Positions 23,735 through 34,679 of a stretch of DNA of 64,000 nt are shown here, one piece after another (within the stretch, counting starts at the first letter, position 1; each line of letters begins with the position of its first letter). The notes under the pieces are model-generated. The model made no database searches. It saw only the letters and a list, made by a program, of their open reading frames with translations, and was not told the origin of the DNA. A program made the translations under genes and the position numbers. Origin of the DNA: Pteria penguin (taxonomy: Eukaryota > Mollusca > Bivalvia > Pterioida > Pteriidae); assembly GCA_035048485.1 (NCBI GenBank), contig CM068587.1, positions 41,663,842 through 41,727,841 on the forward strand. The letters are read 5' to 3'.

Positions 23735-25790
23735 TATTGTGTATCACACATGGTGGGCTATACTGTACAATGTGACCCATACTGTATCATACAATGTCAG
23801 TTATCCTGTATCAATGACTGTGGAATATGCTGTATCACACAATGTGGCCTTTATTGTGTATCACACATGGTGGGCTATACTGTATCACACAATGAGGTCT
23901 TTATCATATAGTGTATCACACAATGTGGCCTTTATTGTGTATCACACATGGTGGGCTATACTGTACAATGTGACCCATACTGTATCATACAATGTCAGTT
24001 ATCCTGTATCAATGACTGTGGGCTATACTGTATCACACAATGCGGTCTTTATTGTGTATCACACATGGTGGGCTATACTGTACAATGTGACCCATACTGT
24101 ATCATACAATGTCAGTTATCCTGTATCAATGACTGTGGGCTATACTGTATCACACAATGCGGTCTTTATTGTGTATCACACATGGTGGGCTATACTGTAC
24201 AATGTGACCCATACTGTATCATACAATGTCAGTTATCCTGTATCAATGACTGTGGGCTATACTGTATCACACAATGCGGTCTTTATTGTGTATCACACAT
24301 GGTGGGCTATACTGTACAATGTGACCCATACTGTATCATACAATGTCAGTTATCCTGTATCAATGACTGTGGGCTATACTGTATCACACAATGCGGTCTT
24401 TATTGTGTATCACACATGGTGGGCTATACTGTACAATGTGACCCATACTGTATGATACAATGTCAGTTATCCTGGATCAATGACTGTGGGCTATGCTGTA
24501 TCACACAATGTGGCCTTTATTGTGTATCACACATGGTGGGCTATACTGTACAATGTGACCCATATTGTATCATACAATGTCAGTTATCCTGTATCAATGA
24601 CTGTGGGCTATACTGTATCACACAATGCGGTCTTTATTGTGTATCACACATGGTGGGCTATACTGTACAATGTGACCCATACTGTATCATACAATGTCAG
24701 TTATCCTGTATCAATGACTGTGGGCTATACTGTATCACACAATGCGGTCTTTATTGTGTATCACACATGGTGGGCTATACTGTACAATGTGACCCATACT
24801 GTATGATACAATGTCAGTTATCCTGGATCAATGACTGTGGGCTATGCTGTATCACACAATGTGGCCTTTATTGTGTATCACACATGGTGGGCTATACTGT
24901 ACAATGTGACCCATACTGTATCATACAATGTCAGTTATCCTGTATCAATGACTGTGGGCTATACTGTATCACACAATGCGGTCTTTATTGTGTATCACAC
25001 ATGGTGGGCTATACTGTACAATGTGACCCATACTGTATCATACAATGTCAGTTATCCTGTATCAATGACTGTGGGCTATACTGTATCACACAATGCGGTC
25101 TTTATTGTGTATCACACATGGTGGGCTATACTGTACAATGTGACCCATACTGTATCATACAATGTCAGTTATCCTGTATCAATGACTGTGGGCTATACTG
25201 TATCACACAATGCGGTCTTTATTGTGTATCACACATGGTGGGCTATACTGTACAATGTGACCCATATTGTATCATACAATGTCAGTTATCCTGTATCAAT
25301 GACTGTGGGCTATACTGTATCACACAATGTGGCCTTTATTGTGTATCACACATGGTGGGCTATACTGTACAATGTGACCCATACTGTATCATACAATGTC
25401 AGTTATCCTGTATCAATGACTGTGGGCTATACTGTATCACACAATGCGGTCTTTATTGTGTATCACACATGGTGGGCTATACTGTACAATGTGACCCATA
25501 CTGTATCATACAATGTCAGTTATCCTGTATCAATGACTGTGGGCTATACTGTATCACACAATGCGGTCTTTATTGTGTATCACACATGGTGGGCTATACT
25601 GTACAATGTGACCCATATTGTATCATACAATGTCAGTTATCCTGTATCAATGACTGTGGGCTATACTGTATCACACAATGTGGCCTTTATTGTGTATCAC
25701 ACATGGTGGGCTATACTGTACAATGTGACCCATACTGTATCATACAATGTCAGTTATCCTGGATCAATGACTGTGGGCTATACTGTATAA
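23735..25790. repeat. 117-bp higher-order satellite, about 17 units
   Basis: Each 117-bp unit is four or five variants of the basic tgtatcacacaatgtgg monomer in fixed order. Neighbouring units are nearly identical. Confidence 0.93.
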
Positions 25791-26725
25791 TACAATGTCA
25801 CCAACACTGTATCATACAATGTCAGTTATCCTGGATCAATGACTGTGGGCTATACTGTATAATACAATGTCACCAACACTATATCATACAATGTCAGTTA
25901 TCCTGGATCAATGACTGTGGGCTATACTGTATAATACAATGTCACCAACACTGTATCATACAATGTCAGTTATCCTGTATTCATGACTGTGGGCTATACT
26001 GTATAATACAATGTCACCAACACTATATCATACAATGTCAGTTATCCTGGATCAATGACTGTGGGCTATACTGTATAATACAATGTCACCAACACTATAT
26101 CATACAATGTCAGTTATCCTGTATCAATGACTGTGGGCTATACTGTATAATACAATGTCACCAACACTGTATCATACAATGTCAGTTATCCTGTATTCAT
26201 GACTGTGGGCTATACTGTATAATACAATGTCACCAACACTATATCATACAATGTCAGTTATCCTGGATCAATGACTGTGGGCTATACTGTATAATACAAT
26301 GTCACCAACACTGTATCATACAATGTCAGTTATCCTGGATCAATGACTGTGGGCTATACTGTATAATACAATGTCACCAACACTGTATCATACAATGTCA
26401 GTTATCCTGGATCAATGACTGTGGGCTATACTGTATAATACAATGTCACCAACACTATATCATACAATGTCAGTTATCCTGGATCAATGACTGTGGGCTA
26501 TACTGTATAATACAATGTCACCAACACTGTATCATACAATGTCAGTTATCCTGGATCAATGACTGTGGGCTATACTGTATAATACAATGTCACCAACACT
26601 ATATCATACAATGTCAGTTATCCTGGATCAATGACTGTGGGCTATACTGTATAATACAATGTCACCAACACTGTATCATACAATGTCAGTTATCCTGGAT
26701 CAATGACTGTGGGCTATACTGTATC
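25750..26725. repeat. 72-bp higher-order satellite, about 13 units
   Basis: The unit contains cctggatcaatgactgtggg, ctatactgtataatacaatg and tcaccaacactgtatc. It derives from part of the 117-bp unit. Confidence 0.93.
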
Positions 26726-27020
26726 ACACAATATGGCCTTTATCATGTAGTGTATCACACAATATGGCCTTTATCATATAGTGTATCATACATTGTGGAC
26801 TATACCATATCATATAATATCAGCTATCCTTTATCTATGAATATGAGTTAACCTGTATCACACATTGAATGCTATACTGTATCATCACAAAATGGCAGAG
26901 TGTATCTCATGGAATGTGGACAACATTGTGTCAGACATGGTACACAATACTGTATCACACAATGCAGACAACATTGTATCAAACAATGTAGACAATACTA
27001 TATCACAAAATGTAGATTTG

Positions 27021-28064
27021 ATAGAACAGAAATCCATGACCTAGGCGATTTTGAGCTGTATGATGTGTCATGACTTTGACATAGGTGTATATTTCCAAAG
27101 TCTATCTATCAGTGTATTACTGTCTTTTTCGGCCTTTAATCTTCAACAAGGACCCTTATCATTACCAAAGACGCATGGATGTGGCTTGAACTTGACCCAA
27201 ATTCATTTCTTCAAGGTCATGTTTATACTTTATAGTGTTTTTGATGAGTGCATCATTGTCCATGTCATAATCCTTTGCCTTTTGTAAGGGTTTTGAACAC
27301 TAGTCTGTCTAAGAATTAGGCAGTTTTGTCTAAAATTAAATCAGGCATTCCATTTACCCATGGATTTGATAACATGTATTTCATAAGAATCTGCATCTAA
27401 ATGTTGAAACCTGTTTAAGTTTTATGTATTATTTTCCATATTGAAGAAATGATTTGTAAGAAATGTTAAGGAAAAAACTATTTCTGATAGGAGTTATCTG
27501 CCCTTGTATTATTATTTACTGTACATTCTTTACAATTAAATGAATATATTTCTCACATGGGCAAACCTAAAATTGAAAAGTTATATCTTTTTTTAAATTA
27601 TGGGCAGGGTATAGTTTATTTCAGTGCAAAACTTCATTAGTATTTTTACCTCTTGACTCACCTACTGCCTGATTCTAGAAAGAATAGTTCTTAAATCTAA
27701 TTCCACAAACTCAGTACCCGGAATCCATTGATATGTCCTGACCTTGGACAGGTTCATATCTGCCAGCTCAAGGTTGCATAGCTGGTCAAACTTTTGGTAA
27801 GTCCTTGATAAGAAAAGGAAGGGGAATACTACCTGATGTGGGTTTTATGCATTAGTAAATTTTCACTATTCTTGGATCAAGGACAAACGAAAAAGCTTTG
27901 CAAATAAGGCCATGAATTTACACATGAATTAAAGTTTGCTCACTCTAAACGAGCATACATACAAACTATCCAATTATGGTAAAGGAAATCGGAAACGGGT
28001 TGACGATGGAAACCATTTATTTACAAGCTAAAATAATACAAACTTTCGTGAGAAAACAATTATC
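27021..28064. other. intergenic region, nothing recognised
   Basis: No exon 1 of PhyH copy 2 or other gene could be found here by eye. Confidence 0.4.
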
Positions 28065-28070
28065 TTTATT
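28065..28070 (-). promoter_or_regulatory. polyadenylation signal AATAAA of the cephalotoxin-like gene
   Basis: AATAAA reads on the minus strand about 230 bases after the TAA stop. The 160-bp MITE at 28132-28291 lies between them, so the 3' UTR probably contains the element. Confidence 0.5.
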
Positions 28071-28131
28071 CAGATTACAAAACTATTTTCGAATGCCATA
28101 ATCATGAAACACGATGAAACACTGACCAAAT

Positions 28132-28291
28132 CAGTGGCAGATCTATGGGGGTTAGGGGGGTTCGGGAAACACCCCCGTGCCAAAATGTTTTTGGAAATTA
28201 TTATAGGTTTTGCACAATTCACTAAAAAGGACCATAACACCCCTTCACCCGTCAATAAACCTCCCCAGACTGGCTTCAGGATCCGCCATTG
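28132..28291. mobile_element. 160-bp MITE in the 3' UTR of the cephalotoxin-like gene
   Basis: The ends are imperfect inverted repeats: left cagtggcagatctatggg, right (reverse complement) caatggcggatcctg. CAAAT is duplicated on both sides (28127-28131 and 28292-28296), as a 5-bp target-site duplication would be. The element contains runs of G and C and no coding sequence. The superfamily is uncertain. Confidence 0.6.
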
Positions 28292-28298
28292 CAAATCT

Positions 28299-29588
28299 TT
28301 ATCCGAAAGCATGTAGTTTGTATCTACCGTTATCCAGGTAGGTGAGGCGGTTAGACGGCCCCTCGTGCGCGATGTGGGCGTTCTTGCGGATGATTCCCAC
28401 GGCCGCGTAGGTACATCCATTACGAAGTTCTGAGTCAAGATGGTGTTCGTAGATATCTCTGGCCCTACGGTCACGGCAACTGCCCAATACCATCCAGAAT
28501 CCTCGTGTACAGCGACTAGTAGAGGTGCCGCTCAGCATGCTGCGCGCATGCCAGGTATTGATAGGGGACTTACTTTGGTCCACACTGGCAACGACTAGGT
28601 TTCTACCATGGGTCCGGAACCTGTGTATACCACTGCACCACTTCACCCAATGATCGGTGTCGCCTCGCAATTCGTTATAGGCCACCACATGCCAATCTCT
28701 CCAGTCGTATTTGGTGGTGAGGAAGTTGTATAATTGGCTCCCGAAATAAGAGTTACCCCAACCTTCCCATTCTGCCAGTTTAGCGGGAACATCAGATTCC
28801 AATTGGTCGTGCCATCTGTTTTTAACCACCCTGTCCATGTCTTTCATATGGTTTACAAGCTGTTTTATCCTGTCGTCCCAAATTCGCTTCTGTACATTGT
28901 AATCGTTGGTTAGATTCTTTGCGCTGAGGTATCCTAGCTCAACTTTGACCCCTTGAAGAATCAAATTCAGCATTCCCTTCATGATATTTTGCGTACGTTT
29001 ACGGTTGTTGTCAGTGTAGTCCATGGCGGCCAATGGGATATTGTCCGAAACCACGAATCGACTTCTTGTCATGCCTCTCCACAATTTGTCCGTGGCGCCA
29101 TTATATCCAGAGGTATATTGTCTGATAAAGCTTCGGTTATGGACGTCTCTCTCCCATGACTGAGCGGCCAAAAAAGCTTGTAGCTTCTCTGATAGTGACA
29201 GGATGGAATGTTCGTATGTAGAATATTGCGATCTAAGCCCGGTCTCCCTTATAAGGTTCTGTACCTCTCCAAAACGGTTGAAAAGCCGATCGAAATTTGC
29301 ATCCATTTCAGCAAATTCTCTCTTCATAAATTGAATCTCGGGAGAAGGTTGAAACAGTCCAATCAAGGAAAATATAGGTCCTATTGCCCCAAGGAAAGGT
29401 CCGACCTTTGCAGCGATCCTTCCAATATTGCCGAAGGTCCTTGAAGATTCAGTGTCCTCCATGACATTCAGTATAGCGGTGGCGGCATCTAGTCCAGCTC
29501 TGACCTTCTGGACATTGGCGCTGGAGCCGTCACCTCGTGACACTGCCGCACAGCATAGCAGGAGCACCACTCCCAACACCAGGTTCAT
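28299..29588 (-). CDS. secreted cephalotoxin-like / rapunzel-like protein
   Basis: A single coding exon gives 429 residues. The chosen ATG (29588) begins a clear signal peptide (residues 1-19, hydrophobic core ending near Ser-Arg-Gly-Asp). Immediately before it is a splice-acceptor-like gttgcattacag, so a 5' UTR intron probably ends there. The frame is open eight codons further upstream but that start would precede the acceptor. Residues 51-80 form a Gly-rich hydrophobic stretch (GPFLGAIGPIFSLIGLF), followed by amphipathic helices to about 260 and a Trp-rich C-terminal domain. Possible N-glycosylation sites are at 151 and 225, and four Cys remain after the signal (318, 360, 371, 392). The overall pattern matches mollusc proteins annotated as cephalotoxin-like and the fish rapunzel family. 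Their activity is not settled, and neither toxicity nor pore formation is shown here. G+C is clearly higher than in the flanks. Confidence 0.8.
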   Translation of the reverse strand: MNLVLGVVLLLCCAAVSRGDGSSANVQKVRAGLDAATAILNVMEDTESSRTFGNIGRIAAKVGPFLGAIGPIFSLIGLFQPSPEIQFMKREFAEMDANFDRLFNRFGEVQNLIRETGLRSQYSTYEHSILSLSEKLQAFLAAQSWERDVHNRSFIRQYTSGYNGATDKLWRGMTRSRFVVSDNIPLAAMDYTDNNRKRTQNIMKGMLNLILQGVKVELGYLSAKNLTNDYNVQKRIWDDRIKQLVNHMKDMDRVVKNRWHDQLESDVPAKLAEWEGWGNSYFGSQLYNFLTTKYDWRDWHVVAYNELRGDTDHWVKWCSGIHRFRTHGRNLVVASVDQSKSPINTWHARSMLSGTSTSRCTRGFWMVLGSCRDRRARDIYEHHLDSELRNGCTYAAVGIIRKNAHIAHEGPSNRLTYLDNGRYKLHAFG

Positions 29589-30455
29589 CTGTAATGCAAC
29601 AAATACAAGCACACTGATTACATGTATTGTGAAGAAAGTTTATTACTGGAATGGAAGTAGACTCTGCTATTCTATTCATTGCTATTATGGTGGGGGCGTG
29701 ATGTACAGGGTTTCCGAAAAGAAAGGTAACATATTCAAACCTTAAGATACCGGCATACGATTTAATCACCTCTATATCTTTATCTCGATAAAAATATGCA
29801 TACAAACAAAATATATATCTATCATTTTTTTCTGGTATCACTATTTATCAAATTTAGTAATATTAGTCTTTTTATAGCATTTTTGTACACAAAGTATATT
29901 TTTGTCACTTTTTAACAATTGATGACGTTCTCCACATGGCGTCCTTTCACGAACGTTCCTTGTCTTACGCGTGCTATGAGATTTCTGATATCATTATTAC
30001 ATATTTCCCTGCTTTTTCCTTTTTATTTCACGCTTAGTCTTTCTTAATAACATTTCCTTGTCAATTGGCTTTGATTCATATAGGCCTTAAGATATCCCAA
30101 AAGAAAGTAATATTACTATTGCCTTTTTGTTTGGGGGTAAACGTGGTGTCCGCAATACAGGCCATAGTGTCATGACACTCATATTCCTACGCAAATACTT
30201 CCGCCCACTCAAACATAAGGTACGCGGTTCAGTATGTAGATTTTTCTATGTTCATGTAAGTGCCATTAACTGCCGCTTCCTGAACAGGGAAAGTTTGTCA
30301 AATGTTCCGGGAACCTCTCGACTTAGAAACCAATTCAAACTTATAAATAGTCACACTTAAGGTACCGTATGGATTACGGAGTTAAAATCAATTTTTTGTG
30401 TGAGGAAAACTCATTTATGCACACGACGATGCTATCTGTATTGGTTAGTTATTCA
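29589..30455. other. upstream region of the cephalotoxin-like gene
   Basis: It probably contains a 5' UTR intron and the promoter. No coding sequence was recognised. Confidence 0.4.
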
Positions 30456-32306
30456 AACAAGAGGCCAAAAGGGCCTATATCACTCACCTGAGCACAAATT
30501 GCTTGTTTACAATAAAATCACAGCTCAATTCAGTAGAAAATTTTGCCATTTTTTCTACAAGACTTTCTTTAAGGTTTAGTGATATTTTGTGCAGTCGTTT
30601 TGAACAAGTTTAAAATGTGTCAACCAATCAGAGCCAATAGCGGCCATCTTGGATTACGGATCGACACGAAAAACACAAACTTGGTAGACGACCTCGAGTA
30701 TTTACTTCCTATGAGGTTTGGTGAAATTCTGTGCAGCGCTTCTGGAGAGGAAGTCGAAAATGTGTAAACCAATCAGAGCCAATGGCAGCCATCTTGGATT
30801 ACGGGTGGGCACGAAAAACACAAACTTGGTAGAAGACCTTAAGTACTTACTTCCTATTAAGTTTGGTGAAATTCTGTGCAGCGGTTCTGGAGAAGAAGTC
30901 CAAAATGCGTCAACCAATCAGAGCCAATGGCGGTCATCTTGGATTACGGATGGGCACGAAAAACACAAACTTGGTAGAGGACCTCAAGTAGTTGCTTCCT
31001 GTGAGGTTTGGTGAAATTCTGTGCAGCAGTTCTGGAGAAATAGTCGAAAATGCGTCAACCAATCAGAGCCAATGGCGGCTATCTTGGATTACGGATGGGC
31101 ACGAAAAACACAAACTTGGTAGAGGACCTCAAATACTTACTTCCTATGAGGTTTGGTGAAATTTTGTGTAGCGCTTCTGGAGAAGAAGTCCAAAATGTGT
31201 CAACCAATCAGAGCCAATGGCGGCCATCTTGGATTACGGATGGGCACGAAAAACACAAACTTGGTAGAGGACCTCGAGTACTTACTTCCTATGAGGTTTG
31301 GTGAAACTCTGTGCAGCGCTTCTGGAGAAGACATCCAAAACGTGTCAACCAATCAGAGCCAATGGCGGCCACCTTGGATAACGGATGGGCACGAAAAACA
31401 CAAACTTGGTAGAAGGCATTGAGTACTTACTTCCTATGAGATTTGGTGAAATTCTGTGCAGCGCTTCTGGAGAAGAAGTCGAAAATGTGTCAACCAATCA
31501 GAGCCAATGGCGGCCATCTTGGATTACGGATGGGCACGAAAAACACAAACTTGGTAGAGGACCTAGAGTACTTACTTCCTATGAGGTTTGGTGAAATTAT
31601 ATGCAGCGGTTCTGGAGAAGAAGTCGAAAATGTGTAAACCAATCAGAGCCAATTGCGGCCATCTTGGATTACGGATCGGCACGAAAAACACAAACTTGGT
31701 AGAGGACCTTGAGTACTTACTTCCTATGTGGTTTGGTGAAATTCTGTGCAGCGCTTCTGGAGAAGACATCCAAAATGTGTCAACGAATCAGAGCCAATGG
31801 CGGCCATCTTGGGTTACGGATGGGCACGAAAAACACAAACTTGGTAGAGGACCTTGAGTACTTACTTCCTATGAGGTTTGGTGAAATTCCGTGTAGCGCT
31901 TCTGGAGAAGAAATCCAAAATGTGTCAACCAATCAGAGCCAATGGCGGCCATCTTGGATAACGGATGGGCACGAAAACCACAAACTTGGTAGAGGACCTT
32001 GAGTACTTACTTCCTATAAGGTTTGGTGAAATTCTGTGCAGCGCTTCTGGAGAAGAAGTCGAAAATGTGTAAACCAATCAGAGCCAATGGCGGCCATCTT
32101 GGATTGCGAATGGGCACGAAAAACACAAAACTTGGTAGAGGACCTTGAGTACTTACTTCCTATGAAGTTTGGTGAAATTCTGTGCAGCGGTTCTGGAGAA
32201 GAAGTCGAAAATGTAGAAAAGCTAACGACGGACGACGGACGACAGACGACGGACAGCGATTGATCACAATAGCTCACTTGAGCGTTTGGCTCAGGTGAGC
32301 TAATAA
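30456..32306. mobile_element. 1.85-kb element with eleven 145-bp repeats
   Basis: It opens with acaagaggccaaaagggcct and tatatcactcacctgagc, and ends with cacttgagcgtttggctcag then gtgagcta, so gctcacctgagc is inverted at the two ends. The core motif accaatcagagcc recurs every 145 bp from 30623 to 32073. Its tail has a gacggacgac run. No transposase is present. It resembles mollusc non-autonomous elements with internal tandem repeats. Confidence 0.7.
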
Positions 32307-34435
32307 AGACCAGCATTTTTGAGGTTTGTTCTTTCAGCTACTTTATTATTTTGCATATTCTGCATAATCATACAAGATTCCCCTTCCTTTTCTAAGGTTT
32401 TATCAAGGTGGTATCACGTGCACAGATATTGGTAATTGCATAGTACTTTTAAATTATTATGAAACATCCCTTTCTATTTAAGTAAGATTTACAAAACAAA
32501 ATTACTGTACAAAATGAAAGGGGTCGTCTCCAAAACTTATCGCAGGCTTTATTGACGAGAACTTGTTGGTAGTATAAGCCAAGTTTTAACACATCCTGAA
32601 AATTTCCGTATTGCCGCTAAACCGATTAATTAAATCATTAAAATGATACAAAAATGGAAAACAAAAAGTTTTCAAATATTTTTTTGTTGATAGTTCTTGA
32701 ATAATTATTTACATGTAATTGTTATGACCCTAGGCATTTATACACGAATAACGGAACACAAGTATAATATATACAAAAAAATATAAAGAGGTGTTATTAA
32801 CTTCTAAAAGATGTTCATTGGTGCTTCCTTAATTATGAATGTTTATGAGAGGGGAAAATACAATCTAGACAATCAAACGAAAGAATATACTGGTGTTTAA
32901 ATTTTTTTTAAATTTAAGATGGCGACGACAATCCTATCTTGAACAAAATCAATGTTGAAAAATAATGTTCAGATACTCTTTGATAGGTAAAAACTGTCGA
33001 TTTTAACAAAACATTCTTGAAATCTTAAGTTTAAAAGAGCTAAACTGAATCCATGAGGTATTTTTTTTTTTCACAAATGTTCGCCACGAAATTGCTTTAA
33101 GAAAGAACTAAATTCATGATATAAAAAACCCACATGATTAATATTAACATCCTACCTTTTTATTTTTGTTTCTGGCGTTGTAGATGAAGAATGCGCCAAG
33201 ACTTAGATTATCAAATTAAGCTGAATTACAAAAAAAACCCTGGTGTAACCTCCGCAGAGTTACTATTTTTGCTCTCCTTTAAAATTCTCCTCGCTCTCTT
33301 ATTCACACACACACATATATATATATGTAGTCCGAAATCACGTGGCCATTGGGTCAAGTGCCTTACCAAACGGAAAATAATATCGACTGTTTTCCCTGAA
33401 TGTATCGCTTTCAATTTTGAGAGGGCGGAAATTAGGCACTGAAAGTTGTATACTATATAAATTAGGCTAATTTCAAAATTAGAGCATATAAAACAAAAAC
33501 TGTATTTTTCTAGTATGGCTAAAGTTGACAAGGATGTAGAATATGAGGTTTTAACCCCTTGACCCCTTACTCCTATTGTTGAAGAACTCTTGATGATTTT
33601 GTTTTTCTGAGAATCAGTTCATAATGCTTAAAATGTAATGTATGAAGACATGAAATGAGAATAATATTGATATATATGCTGAATTACATGTATTTGAAAT
33701 TATCTAATATTCTGGTGTTCTCAGGAAGCAAAATTGACGTAATTCAGTAAGATGAAAACTGCGATATTTCATTACTTTGAACTTTGATAACTTCTTATAT
33801 GAATGGCACCAGCAAAGTAATTTTTGGTATATATGTACATCTAACATATACATATTGATTCAAAATTATCTTTTGACCTTGACCTTGATTTTCAAGGTCA
33901 TTGCTATTACACGGTGAAATAAGGAATGCTTTGGGGATATGGATCTATTAAAAGGTAAATTTCTCAAATTTTTCCCGTATAACATACTATTTTCAATACG
34001 CATTATCAAAGGAGATAGAAGTTACATCCAAGCTTTAATGACCTTCAAATACAAGGTCAAAGGATTTGAATATTAACGGGAACGAATTATTTTAGTCATA
34101 TTACATCTATTATCCAGAAATGCTTGACCCCTTTTACTTTATGAAGGCCTTCGCATCCTTCTCTCATGTTTCTGTTTAATGCCCCAACAAGTACTTCAGA
34201 AATATGGTCTTTTGTTACTTAGGATTAATCCCCATAACATATCCTTTCTCTATTAAATTAGACTTTCCAAATGATGAAGATGCTTATATCAAAATTTCAC
34301 AAAATGATAGAGTTCCAAAATCATTTTAAATGTCATAAGACTACCCCCTTAACTTTTCGTAAATTACATTATTTTTTTGCCTTAAACTTTTAGAGATATA
34401 AAAATACAAAGAGAATATTTCGTAACTAAATAGGA
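32307..34435. other. intergenic region, nothing coding
   Basis: It contains a short (ca/ta)n run near 33,305 and a gaccttgaccttgattttcaag patch at 33,877-33,900. No gene was supported. Confidence 0.45.
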
Positions 34436-34653
34436 AATCTGATACTCTACCATAAATACAATGATGTTTACAACAAAATACAGTTGTAAAAAATGTCAAC
34501 AACGTCATCTTCTCTCGCAATCAGCAAATGACCAACACATGTAAAATGATCCCATCTCTCTGGACCCTCAGTGATTTGATTGCGTGTATTAGATATTCTT
34601 CATGACGTACGTGTAACGGACTCACACACAATACTGTTGTAAGTGATGAAAGT
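34436..34653. repeat. dispersed repeat, copy 2 of 2
   Basis: It matches 6,635-6,812 with about 35 extra bases near the left end, and stops at the poly-C tract. Confidence 0.75.
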
Positions 34654-34677
34654 CCCCCCCCCCCCCCCCCCCCCCCC
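34654..34677. repeat. homopolymer of 24 C
   Basis: An uninterrupted C run. Its true length may vary. Confidence 0.9.
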
Positions 34678-34679
34678 AC

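Larger units (their letters stand above)
20870..27020. repeat. segmental duplication, copy B
   Basis: This is the partner of 1-3370 in the same orientation. It is longer because the 66-bp, about 50-bp, 48-bp, 117-bp and 72-bp arrays are expanded. Similarity stops at about 27,015 inside the satellite, before the position where exon 1 would lie. Confidence 0.85.

Noticed and set aside
23948..26851. A 967-codon open frame, Cys-rich with a 39-residue then a 24-residue repeat
   Set aside because: It is exactly coextensive with the 117-bp and 72-bp arrays, other frames are also open, and no promoter, splice or domain evidence supports it. The open frame follows from periods divisible by three.
28070..28474. 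Minus-strand frame of 134 codons overlapping the 3' end of the cephalotoxin-like gene
   Set aside because: It reads through the gene in another frame and then the MITE. No independent evidence supports it.
30579..32002. Series of plus-strand frames of 62-98 codons
   Set aside because: They are shifted copies of the same 145-bp repeat unit. No start context or domain was seen.
34654..34677. Assembly gap filler
   Set aside because: The run is all C (not N), and similar dispersed sequence lies on its left flank. It may simply be a homopolymer, though its length is uncertain.
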